Part shown: positions 8,175 to 17,000 of the stretch, in pieces
Layout: every line of letters begins with the position of its first letter
How positions within the stretch are numbered: the first letter of the stretch is position 1
Source of the DNA: Paenibacillus soyae
Lineage (GTDB): Bacteria; Bacillota; Bacilli; Paenibacillales; Paenibacillaceae
NCBI RefSeq assembly: GCF_024623455.1
Contig: NZ_JANIPJ010000012.1
Span: 124,001-188,000, forward strand
DNA: 64,000 bases
Direction: 5' to 3'
Position numbers and translations under genes: made by a program
The notes under the pieces: model-generated
The model's database searches: none
What the model saw: the letters and a program-made list of their open reading frames with translations, nothing else
What the model was told of the DNA's origin: nothing

Positions 8175-9110
8175 CTAAAGCCCCTGCTTGTCCTGCTTGT
8201 CATTCAGCATCGCGGCGTTGAACAAAATCCGATTTTGCGGATACGGCGTATCGCCTTCCCCGATCGGATGCAATTCGCTATACCACGGATTAAAATATTT
8301 GCGCCGGTATTCCACAGCCGTAATCCCTTTCACCTGCTTAAATACGCGGTAAAAATAATTTTCGTCCGAATACCCGAGAGAATAAGCAATCTCCTTGACG
8401 CTTCGCTCCTCATGCAGCAGCAGCTGGCAAGCCCGCTCGATCTTCCGGTGAACGATCGTCTCTCTGGGAGATCGCCCCGTGAATCGCACGAAGCTTCTGG
8501 AGAGATGCTCATGCGTCCAGCCTACGCTCGCGGCTAGCTCGTCGACCGTAAGCGGAGCGCCCAGATGCTTGTCGATATAGTCCAGCGCCTTGGCGATCTG
8601 AGGCGGAATAGCCTCTTCCGGCCGGTCCGCAGGGCTGTCTTCGGCAAGACTGTCCAGCTCCTCGAGCAGCGTCAGAAGCAGCAAGCCGGCCCGCCGGCGA
8701 AAGTTGCCTGGATGCAAGTACGCCACCAGCATCAACTGCTTCATCAGATTGGCAAGCAGCTCGTCCCCGGAACGTATAATCGGAGGGCCGCCCCGCTGCA
8801 GCAGCCGAAGAGGCGGAGCTTCGGTCTCCGCCCCTTCGAAGGTAAAGTGGACGAACAGGTGCCTGGAGGGCTGGCCAGGGTCATAGCGGTATTCATGCCG
8901 TTCCCCGGGGCGGGTCACGATGAAGCTGGGCTCGTTCAAGGGGAGCTCTTGCGATTCGAGAATATATAGACTTCGGGTTCCGTAGGGGAAATAAAGCAGC
9001 TCGTAATCATGAAGCGTTCGCTCGGCCAGCCCCGTCCCCGCCCGCTTGACGATATCTCCCGCAACGCTGATCTTCGGCAGCCCGATGAATGGATCCTGTT
9101 GGCGTACGAT
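8175..9110 (-). CDS. AraC family regulator with cupin-like sensor and no canonical start codon
   Basis: The frame stays open from the upstream gene's stop (9129) to 8175. Conserved-looking sequence begins at about 9113: EIVRQQDPFIGLPKISVAGD, then TLHDYELLYFPYGTRSLYIL and FIVTRPGERHEYRYDPGQP, a cupin-like sugar sensor. The C-terminal double HTH reads LTVDELAASVGWTHEHLSRSF and SVKEIAYSLGYSDENYFYRVFKQ. Between 9110 and 8940 there is no ATG, GTG or TTG in frame. The best candidate start is an ATC at 9110, six bases after GGGAGG, giving 311 residues. The TTG at 8939 would cut off half the sensor. Probably controls the dehydrogenase/isomerase genes around it. Confidence 0.8.
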   Translation of the reverse strand: MVRQQDPFIGLPKISVAGDIVKRAGTGLAERTLHDYELLYFPYGTRSLYILESQELPLNEPSFIVTRPGERHEYRYDPGQPSRHLFVHFTFEGAETEAPPLRLLQRGGPPIIRSGDELLANLMKQLMLVAYLHPGNFRRRAGLLLLTLLEELDSLAEDSPADRPEEAIPPQIAKALDYIDKHLGAPLTVDELAASVGWTHEHLSRSFVRFTGRSPRETIVHRKIERACQLLLHEERSVKEIAYSLGYSDENYFYRVFKQVKGITAVEYRRKYFNPWYSELHPIGEGDTPYPQNRILFNAAMLNDKQDKQGL

Positions 9111-9128
9111 CTCCGCCCTCCCTTCCTT

Positions 9129-9890
9129 TTAACGCTGGAGCAAGCCCATAGCGGCTAAATTGCGATAGCTAATGGCCAAGCTTTCGAACGGATCGCGCCG
9201 GCTTTCGTCCTGTTCCACGATCAGCCATTCGACCCCCGCCTCTTCCGCCGCGGCCGCGATGCTCACGAAGTCGAGCACGCCTTCGCCGACCTCGGCGAAG
9301 AAACGCTGCTCTCCTGCTTCCATATCTTTAATATGAAGCAGCGGACAACGGCCTATCAAACGCGTACGCAAATAATCCGCCGGCGATACGTCCGCCTTGG
9401 CCGCCCAATACGTATCCAGCTCCATGCCGACGCAAGCCGGATCCGTAGCTTCAAGGAACCAGTCCATCGCGTATTTGCCGTCGTAGGAAACGAATTCCCA
9501 GTCATGATTGTGATAGAGGAATTGGAAGCCCCGTTCCTGCATGCGAGCGCCGATCCGGTTACACTCGGCGGCCTTGCGAAGCACATCGTCTTTGTCCGCG
9601 AACCGCAGCGAAATCGCGATGTGCCGGCCGCCCTCCGCTTCGTCCAAATAATCCATAATCGATTCCGCATCGAAGGAGAGCGTGTCGAATCCGGCATGCG
9701 AGCTGACGACATGGAGTCCAAGCGATTTCAGAAGCGCCTTCTGCTCGGCGACGGTAACGCCTTCCGGCGGCCTTCCAAGCTCAATGCCCTTATAGCCGAT
9801 CTCCGCCAAGCGGCGAAGCGTTCCTTCGTAATCGGATCTTAAAGCATCTCTGACGGTATAGGGCTGTACGCCAATCGGAAATGTTTTCAT
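9129..9890 (-). CDS. TIM-barrel sugar isomerase/epimerase (AP-endonuclease 2 superfamily)
   Basis: 253 residues. N-terminal PIGVQPYTVRDALRSDYEGT, then YKGIELGRPPEGVT, LGLHVVSSHAG, FQFLYHNHDWEFV, CVGMELDTYWAAKA, LLHIKDM and WLIVEQDESRRDPFES. The HNHDWEF and ELDTYW motifs hold the metal-binding H, E and D of the 3-keto-sugar and inosose-type isomerase branch. It lies 20 bases downstream of the second Gfo/Idh gene, and the two form the upstream copy of the dehydrogenase plus isomerase pair. A role in glycoside oxidation and cleavage is possible, as in levoglucosan or 3-keto-glycoside pathways, but is inferred only from the pairing. Confidence 0.9.
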   Translation of the reverse strand: MKTFPIGVQPYTVRDALRSDYEGTLRRLAEIGYKGIELGRPPEGVTVAEQKALLKSLGLHVVSSHAGFDTLSFDAESIMDYLDEAEGGRHIAISLRFADKDDVLRKAAECNRIGARMQERGFQFLYHNHDWEFVSYDGKYAMDWFLEATDPACVGMELDTYWAAKADVSPADYLRTRLIGRCPLLHIKDMEAGEQRFFAEVGEGVLDFVSIAAAAEEAGVEWLIVEQDESRRDPFESLAISYRNLAAMGLLQR

Positions 9891-9910
9891 CTCGTCTTCT
9901 CCTCCTGCGC

Positions 9911-11020
9911 TCAGTCGAGCGTATTGTATTTGAGGCCAAGCGGCAGCGGCTCCGGCCGTTCAATCGTCGATTGCAGCGTCACATGGCGTTCTTGCTCGGA
10001 GGACTCGAATATGCCGAACGAGATGTCCAGTATATGCCGCGCCAGCCTGCCGCTCGCCCGGTTGGCGCGCCCGCTCTGGATCGCGTGGGCCATGTCGGCT
10101 ACGCCGATGCCTCTGCTTTCCGTTGCGAACCCGTGCGAATAGGGAACTTCCTTCAGCTCGCCGGATGCCGACTTCAGCCGAATGGTACCGCCGAAGAAAT
10201 TGGCGTCCGGCACGTACAGGATTCCTTCCGTTCCGTAAATTTCCATGCGGGGCTCATACCCGAACGCTTCTTTGCACGCTTGCAGGCTGGCGACCGCTCC
10301 GCTCTGGAAGTCGAGCGTCGCCGTCACGTTGGTCGGCGCTTCGACAGGCACCGTCTCGCCGTATCGAGGCGATCTCGGATTAGTGACCGTAATGTGCTTA
10401 TTGATCTGCTGGGCCGAGCCCGATACCCGCCGCACCGGTCCGAGCATGTTCACAAGCGCCGTCAAGTAATAAGGGCCCATATCCATAATCGGATCTCCGC
10501 CGAGCTTCAGGAAGTTCTGGAAATTCGGATGGATGCCGCCTCCGGCGTGTCCCATAATGATCGAAGCATGCGCGGCGTACGGCTGCCCGATCCAGCCGTC
10601 GTCGATCAGCTTGCGGCAGGTTTGGACGCCCGCGCCGAGGAATGTATCCGGCGCGCAGCCGACGAGCAGGCCCTTGGCTTCGGCCAGCGCCAGCACTTCG
10701 TCCGCTTCTTCGCGCGACAAGGCGAAAGGCTTCTCGGTGTAGACGTGTTTGCCTGCTTCGAGCACGCGTTTGTTGATCGGCCCGTGCGCTGCCGGAGCCG
10801 TCAGATTAAGCACAATTTCGATCTCCGGATCGGCCAGCAGCTCATCCACGGTATACACCGTGCCGATGCCGAATTCTTCCGCCCGCTTGCTGGCGAGCTC
10901 GGGCACCAGATCCGCAACCGCTTTCACTTCTATGATGTAATTAAACGTTTCTGTACAGTTTTTCAAATAAACTCCGCTAATCATGCCACAACCGATGACG
11001 CCGATTTTAACTTTGCGCAT
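9911..11020 (-). CDS. Gfo/Idh/MocA family NAD(P)-dependent dehydrogenase
   Basis: 369 residues. Rossmann start KVKIGVIGCGMISGVYLKN, signature KHVYTEKPFALSREEADEV with the catalytic EKP, then the substrate domain with GGDPIMDMGPYYLTALVNMLGP, where most relatives carry the D-x-G-x-Y/H motif. First gene of the five-gene run with isomerase, AraC, dehydrogenase and isomerase. Its promoter, framed by an inverted repeat, lies 38 bases upstream. It probably oxidises a sugar or glycoside released by the neighbouring hydrolases; the substrate is not readable. Confidence 0.92.
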   Translation of the reverse strand: MRKVKIGVIGCGMISGVYLKNCTETFNYIIEVKAVADLVPELASKRAEEFGIGTVYTVDELLADPEIEIVLNLTAPAAHGPINKRVLEAGKHVYTEKPFALSREEADEVLALAEAKGLLVGCAPDTFLGAGVQTCRKLIDDGWIGQPYAAHASIIMGHAGGGIHPNFQNFLKLGGDPIMDMGPYYLTALVNMLGPVRRVSGSAQQINKHITVTNPRSPRYGETVPVEAPTNVTATLDFQSGAVASLQACKEAFGYEPRMEIYGTEGILYVPDANFFGGTIRLKSASGELKEVPYSHGFATESRGIGVADMAHAIQSGRANRASGRLARHILDISFGIFESSEQERHVTLQSTIERPEPLPLGLKYNTLD

Positions 11021-11054
11021 TATCCATCATCCCTCTCGTAATGGTGCGATTCCA

Positions 11055-11093
11055 CTCCATTATGACGGAACGAGCCCTCGGTTCACAATGGAG
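11055..11093 (-). promoter_or_regulatory. Promoter framed by a 10-base inverted repeat
   Basis: TTGTGA (11083-11088), 18 bases, CATAAT (11059-11064). The arms CTCCATTATG (11055-11064) and CACAATGGAG (11084-11093) match with one mismatch and cover both the -10 and -35 boxes. A dimer binding both arms would close the promoter; the AraC protein of this run or a LacI-type repressor are candidates. Confidence 0.6.
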
Positions 11094-11159
11094 CGGAAAG
11101 CAGAATGTCTGGATTTTTTTGATATCGATGCTCCGCAGTATTAGGTACAGTCTCCCTTC

Positions 11160-11201
11160 AATAAGAAAACGACAACCGATCGTTCCGTTCGGCTGTCGTT
11201 T
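11160..11201 (-). terminator. Terminator after the GH105-like gene
   Basis: AAACGACA / TGTCGTTT stem with inner pairing, followed on the minus strand by a T-rich tail. Ends the long importer-hydrolase transcript. Confidence 0.75.
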
Positions 11202-11241
11202 CTGTGAAAGATACGTTGCTAGGGCTTCAAAAAGGAGAATT

Positions 11242-12288
11242 TCATACATACTCGCTAAGCAGCATCAGCGCCAATCCTTGCCCGTACAGGCTCTCATGCT
11301 GCGGAATGGACTGATAAGCTTCGATGGATGGCATGACCGGCGTGCCTCCGGAAACGCCTTGGACGCTGCCGTTTTCCGTAACAAGACCCAGCATGGCTTG
11401 CAGCGTTCGGTCCGCATGCCACTCAAGACCGGCATCAAGCCATCCTCCCCGAATGCCTCGTTTGATACCGAACGCAATCCCTGCGCTGCCCGAAGTCTCG
11501 GGGTAATACGCCGGACGGTCCAGCACAGTCGGCCACAGCCCATCGTCGCGTTGGAGCTTTGCTAATGCGCCCATCAGGCTTTGATAGCGTGTGACGACCT
11601 CCTCCGGCAAATTGACGAGTCCGTCCAGCGCTTCTCCGATCAACGGAACCCCGGCGGCGATCCAAGCATTCGCGCGGGTCCATCTGGCCCCCGACATGTG
11701 ATGCCTCTCCTCGCAATTCCATCCGTGGAACAACAACGAAGTAGCCTCATCCTGGAGCAAACGAAGATGAAGCAGCAGCTGATGGACCGATTCCTCGGCA
11801 TAGGCACGGTTCCCTGACAGCTTCGCGGCTCGCGCAAGCACGAGATCCGCCATGAAGATCGTATCCGCCCACACCTGCTCGGGGAATTGAACATCCTCCG
11901 TCACCGTGTGCTCCCAAGCTCCCTCCCGCGTCCGGGGAGCCTCGTTCGTCAGCCATTGCGCAGCCCGCTCGGCAGCCTCTGCATAAACCGGATTTCCCGT
12001 GAAAGCATAGAGCTCGGGAAGAACGGCGTACGGCGCGATCGCGTTAATGACCTTCAGTCGTTCCGACTTGCCCCTATTTCGCTGCGCCCAGCTATCCAGC
12101 CATTCCCATATATCGTGCTGCCCGCATCTTCGTCCATATTCCGCTATAGCGATGACGCCAACGCCAGGCACCCAATCCCAGCCGTTAATGTCCATGGACC
12201 AGCTGCCCGGTTTTCCATGCAGCATTCGAGAATAGACGCGTTTCGCCGCTTCCGCAGCCGTCGCGGAACGGTTCATTTTCATTTCCAT
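11242..12288 (-). CDS. GH105/GH88-like unsaturated glycuronyl hydrolase
   Basis: 348 residues with the alpha6/alpha6 barrel pattern of YteR/YesR: GWDWVPGVGVIAIAEYG, PEQVWADTIFMADLVL (the D at about residue 142 matches the catalytic Asp region of YteR), SLLFHGWN, RWTRANAWIAAGVPL, RPAYYPETSGSAGIAFGIKRGIR and VSGGTPVMPSIEAYQSIP. These enzymes hydrate the 4,5-unsaturated uronic acid left by polysaccharide lyases and so release it. No signal peptide, so cytoplasmic. The start is ATG 12288 or, better spaced from AGGAGG, 12282. It is the last gene of the probable operon that begins at 21441. It implies that the imported oligosaccharide ends in a uronate. Confidence 0.88.
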   Translation of the reverse strand: MEMKMNRSATAAEAAKRVYSRMLHGKPGSWSMDINGWDWVPGVGVIAIAEYGRRCGQHDIWEWLDSWAQRNRGKSERLKVINAIAPYAVLPELYAFTGNPVYAEAAERAAQWLTNEAPRTREGAWEHTVTEDVQFPEQVWADTIFMADLVLARAAKLSGNRAYAEESVHQLLLHLRLLQDEATSLLFHGWNCEERHHMSGARWTRANAWIAAGVPLIGEALDGLVNLPEEVVTRYQSLMGALAKLQRDDGLWPTVLDRPAYYPETSGSAGIAFGIKRGIRGGWLDAGLEWHADRTLQAMLGLVTENGSVQGVSGGTPVMPSIEAYQSIPQHESLYGQGLALMLLSEYV

Positions 12289-12315
12289 AAACCTCCTTCC
12301 TATAGTCGTTCGCGT

Positions 12316-14049
12316 TTATACCACCTTCGGTTTCCTATGCAGCTTCTGTATGGCCAGCCTTCTCCCGTTGACCTCGCCTGCCGCGCCGAGCTCTCCATCT
12401 TCTTCAACGCGGATATCGACCCGGATTTCCGGATCCTCTCCGCCAACGGCCAACGCGAAGATAAAGATCGCTTGGCGGATTTCCGACATCTCGAACACGC
12501 GCCGCGGACCGGAATAAATGACATAATCCGCATGCAGCTTCCCCTCAACGTGCTGCAGCTGCCAACTCGGTATATAGGGCTGACCTTGCCCCTCCTCTTC
12601 GAATATGCCGTGCAGCAGCCTCAGGGATACGACTTGTTGTCCGATATGGATATCGAAGCCCTCATGGTCCCGAAGCTTTCCCTGGACCAGATCGAGCTGC
12701 CCGTCGAACTCAAGCCGAATCCGCAAATCCGACGTTTCCATGACGCCATTGGTCTTATCCAGCACGGGATGGGTGTTGCCGCCGTTGGTGAACAGATTGA
12801 GACCGAACAGCAGCTGCCCATCCAATTGGTCGGCGGTAAGCAAGGCCGAAGAAAAGTCGTAATGCTCCAGCAGGAAGCGCAGCTGCATCGAGACGGCTCC
12901 AGCGCCGCTGTCGAAATAACCGACTAAGCTTCTGCATTGCGTCCACATGATCTCCTGATTGAAGGAGCCGATCGCGTAGTCGGCGGACAGGTCGGCCGCG
13001 GCGACTCTTTGAATGCCTTTGGTTTCATCGAGCTGGTAAACTTCGCGGATCGATCGGCTCTGCAGCGTTCGGAAGCGGTCTAGATACCGATCGGGACATG
13101 CGATTCCGCTTTTATACCATTCGGGCGAATAGTCCAGCTCCTCCCATGGCCCGTACGAGGCGGCGCCCCTTGTAGCCAACTGGAGGAATGAACGCACATT
13201 CGGTTTGAGAAGCGTGCTGTAGCTGCGCCTATGCGGCCCGCCCCATTCGCCTGTTGGCGCATGGAAGTGTTCGGCAATCATGCTCCAGGCTACATCCAGC
13301 AGCTCCTCGCAAATCGCCTTGGCCCGCTCGTTCGACGTTTCCGTCCTCAGCCGGGACAATTCCAGAATCGTGATGGTCGCGTATGCGGGAGAATTGTATT
13401 CCTGGAAGGTGTTGAGGCGCCGCGTGAAGGCGAGAAATCGTTCGAGCCTCGCCAGTCCGTATTGCTCGTACGAAGAGATGCCGAGTCTTTCGCCGCCGAT
13501 CAGCGTGACGAATGCGCCCATAATCGCAATGTTCGTATAGCTCGGGCCGACATCGCGCGCGATGATCGCATCCGCGGCATTCCTAAGCGCCAGCTTTAGC
13601 CGCTGAGCAAGGCCGGCCGGCAATCTGTCGCCATGCCGGGATAAGACGAGCACCAAGTTTTTGCCGATGAAATCCGCCCAATTCCAATCCGGCGGGGACA
13701 TCTCGGCGAGCGGCTCTTCCTCGAACCATGACCAGATGCCGAACGTCGGACTGCTCCGGTCCGTATCCTGGAGCGAGATCAGCTTCTCAAGAATGTCGAA
13801 TGCCCGTTGTTCATACGCATCCATACCGCTGTCGAGCAGCGCGGCCGCCGCCATTGCGTTTGGATACGTGGAATGTACATATTCCGCCTCGCGAATTCGA
13901 GTGTGATAGCCGGGACTGTTGAACGGGAATCGGTATAGACGCTTATCTGGGGTGAAGTCGCGATCAAGCGACTTCACCTTCCTCTCCAGCCATTTCTGAT
14001 GCCATAGCCATTCTTCCTCTGCATGCAAGGGAGCCAATAACTTCTCCAT
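12316..14049 (-). CDS. Uncharacterised protein, candidate alpha/alpha-toroid glycosidase or lyase
   Basis: 577 residues, no signal peptide or membrane segment. I do not recognise a named family. Residues 60-320 are rich in evenly spaced amphipathic helices with aromatic motifs (PTFGIWSWFEEEPL, PPDWNWADFIGKNLV, GPSYTNIAIMGAF, LNTFQEYNSPAYATI, GEWGGPHRRSYSTLL), as in alpha/alpha toroids of lyases and GH88/heparinase-type enzymes. Residues 330-577 are beta-rich, like the C-terminal sandwich of such enzymes. It has an AGGAGG site 7 bases before ATG and lies between the secreted GH gene and the GH105-like gene, so a step in breaking down the imported sugar is likely. Confidence 0.75.
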   Translation of the reverse strand: MEKLLAPLHAEEEWLWHQKWLERKVKSLDRDFTPDKRLYRFPFNSPGYHTRIREAEYVHSTYPNAMAAAALLDSGMDAYEQRAFDILEKLISLQDTDRSSPTFGIWSWFEEEPLAEMSPPDWNWADFIGKNLVLVLSRHGDRLPAGLAQRLKLALRNAADAIIARDVGPSYTNIAIMGAFVTLIGGERLGISSYEQYGLARLERFLAFTRRLNTFQEYNSPAYATITILELSRLRTETSNERAKAICEELLDVAWSMIAEHFHAPTGEWGGPHRRSYSTLLKPNVRSFLQLATRGAASYGPWEELDYSPEWYKSGIACPDRYLDRFRTLQSRSIREVYQLDETKGIQRVAAADLSADYAIGSFNQEIMWTQCRSLVGYFDSGAGAVSMQLRFLLEHYDFSSALLTADQLDGQLLFGLNLFTNGGNTHPVLDKTNGVMETSDLRIRLEFDGQLDLVQGKLRDHEGFDIHIGQQVVSLRLLHGIFEEEGQGQPYIPSWQLQHVEGKLHADYVIYSGPRRVFEMSEIRQAIFIFALAVGGEDPEIRVDIRVEEDGELGAAGEVNGRRLAIQKLHRKPKVV

Positions 14050-14080
14050 CCGTCAACCTCCTGCTCGGCTTCTATCCATT

Positions 14081-17000
14081 TCATTTGAGTATCGAGAACC
14101 GGCCGGAGAATACCGCGTCCAGCACGCTTAGGATCGGCTCGCCGGACGTCGCTTCTCCCTCCCAAACGAAGATGGAGGCCTTCGTCTCCTTCCCGTCGGC
14201 CGTTGCCGCCATTCGGATCGTTACCGGCTTGCCGTCTAACGTTGTCCGGCCTTGCCAATAAGCGCTTTCTCCCGAAGTTACTGCCCATTCGATCATCGTT
14301 ACGTCCAGCTTCTCGCCTCCCGGCAGCTTCAGCCGCCAATGATCCTCGCCCCGTCCGCCTATCTGACTATTGACATGAAGCTTCTCGCCACCCCGCCCCA
14401 TGTTGTCGTTCCCGGCAAGCAAGAGGAAGCCGTTCATTCGGAATGCCGCGCCTCCGGCTGGCTCAATGGCGATAACCGCTTCCGTATAGGCAGTCTGATA
14501 CCTATCGTTCTCTAGCAGCTCTGCCCGGACGCTGTACAACCCTTCGGGAAGCTCCGCCAATACCGAGGCTGTTCCGTTCTCATCGGTTTCTATAATCCGT
14601 TCGAGCTCCGACGCTTCCACGGGGACCCGTTCGCCGTTCGTTCCGATGGCAGTCAAGTGGAATTGGACGGGAAGTCCCGCGCCGGCAATCTGACCGGAAG
14701 ACGTGACGATCGTTGCGACGATAGGAATCGCTGTGTCGGAACGGGAAACGCGTGTGCCCGTGTAGTCGACCTCCGCCGTCTCCCTTACGGCAGGCCCTGT
14801 CAGCCGCGCCTCTCCCCACAAGCCGCGGTCCAGATTGTTGCGGTTCGTCCCGTTCCAGATCCACTGCCGCTTGCGGCTTTGGCCGTCCTCGCTGTCATCG
14901 AAGCCGAAGTCGAACAGGAACTTCGTTCCTTCCTGCGGCGACATTTTTAACGACGTCCAAGGAATGGCCGCTTCTAACACATATCCCGTTCCATCCGGCA
15001 CGGGCGCCACGGCCATGTCGATCTCGGCTTGCCGTCCGGTATTGAACCACATCCAGTAAGGAAGTCCATCCGTCAGCCCGGCGCTCAAGATAAGCTGGCG
15101 GTCGCTATAGATCAGATCCCCGCCGACCGCAAGCTCATCCGGACCAACGAAGAGCTCGATTCCGTCCCCTTTCCAGAGCGAGCTGTTCCGGTAGGGATTG
15201 TTCATCGGGGTCGGCTCCGTTACGGATGCCGTGACGTACAGATGCTGTTCATCCCAGGCAAATTGATAACCGGCCGTCATGCCCTCCGCTCCGTTACCCG
15301 CGACGAGGTCGGCTTCGGTAAGGATAGCCGATCCCGCCGTACCGGGCAGATCGCTTGCAATACCGTCGATAGGACCCGGTTCAGCGACATAAGGAATATC
15401 CAGCATCCGATTATCTGGAGCAGGACCGGGGTCCGAATCGCCAAAATCATGGCGGAACGGCTGCGCGTTGCCGAGCAGAACATCGTAGACCCGGTTGTTC
15501 GTCTCCATGACCCCCTCCAGGAAGCGGGTATAAGGGCGGTCGGCAACATTAATCAAACCGGTATTGTAGCTTTCGCCTGTATGACCTTCGAACCAGCGTC
15601 CTGTCGCGGCCTGATCGACGTAATCGAACCAATGCGTCCCGACGACGTAGCCGAGCGATGCCGCGCCTTCCACGTAATTGCGGTAGCGGAGCATTCGCTC
15701 CTCTTCCGTTGCCGCGGCTCCAAGAACGATCGGATTCAATCCCTGCTCCGCCGTGCCGTAGCTCCATTCGCTAAGCAGAATCGGCTTGCCTCCGGATTTG
15801 GCGTACACGTCATTCAGCATGTCGGTATCCAGGTTCCGGTTATAGTGGTTGATGCTGATCACATCCATATATTTTCCGGCTTCCTCGGCCAGGATGCCGC
15901 GGATCTTGGTGCTCTGCATGGGCAGCGTCAACCAGCGGTCGCCCAAGAGCAGATGATTGGGATCGTATTGGCGGAACAACCGCGTAACCGTCTCATAATA
16001 GGTGTTCAAGTAAAGCCGGAAGAAGGCTTCGATGTCGGCCGCCGCCGCTGCCGTATCAATGAAGAGCGACGCTTCGCCCAGCTCGGTGAATGCGGCGTAG
16101 CTCGTCTCCCAATTCGCGTTGAAGGTCGCGATGTCGCCATACTTTTCTTCGAGCAACTGCACAAAACGCCGCTTCAGCCCCGTCTTGCTCGCCTTCAGCT
16201 TCGGCACAGTTGTTAGGAACTTCTCGTAATGGTATTCGTTGTCGACGAAGTAGCCGATGAGGAGCGGGTCATCCTTAAGGCTCGGCAGCGACTTCGCCAG
16301 CGCTTCGTCGATTTGCTGCTCCGCGCCCTCCGCGAAAATATCGAACACTTTGATTTCGCTCGGTTTGCTCATGCTGTTAAGCGGCAGGACAAGCGTGTAA
16401 GGCAGCTGGTTCTGCCGCGCGTATTCGCCGGAGCCCCAGGCGCCCGCGCTGTTGAAGCCCCATTTGCGGATACGCTCGGCTGCTTCGGCATAGAACGAGC
16501 TATTGGTAGGGATCGTGCCCGTCTTCCGATATTTATTGGCCATATAGTAAGAGAAATTATCCTTGGAGCCCGTGAACGCAGCCCGGTATTCGGAGTCGTA
16601 GCTTGGGATCCACTCGTAGATCTGTTCCCGTCCCGCGACGTTCGTGAAGGTCTCGTTATTCGAGATAGCGTTAACGCCATTGCTGAAATAAACGTTCCCG
16701 CCTGGCGCGACCAGTACCGGCTTGCCTTGCGCATGCTGGATATTGAAGAAACCTTTCGCCTGCAGGTTTAGAGCTTCTGCGCTCCCCATGAGTCCTCCGT
16801 ACGAATCGAAGTGAGCCGGGGCTTCAAGCGCTCCATAGTAGGCCTCGTCGTAAGCCACGTCCGCTTGCAGCTCTTCGTCGGATGTGACTTTGGAGGCGAA
16901 GCTAGCGCTTGTTCTTTGGCCATAACGGTCGATCTGGATATCGGCCAGGGCAAAGTAGGTGTAGACGCGAGCTGGGCTCGGCTGAAGCCATTCGGCGGCC

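Noticed and set aside
7080..9911. Tandem duplication of the dehydrogenase/isomerase pairs
   Set aside because: The two copies differ strongly in sequence and motifs, so a recent duplication is not supported.
15029..16216. 395-codon plus-strand frame opposite the agarase-like gene
   Set aside because: Shadow of a high-GC coding strand; no ribosome site or recognisable motif.
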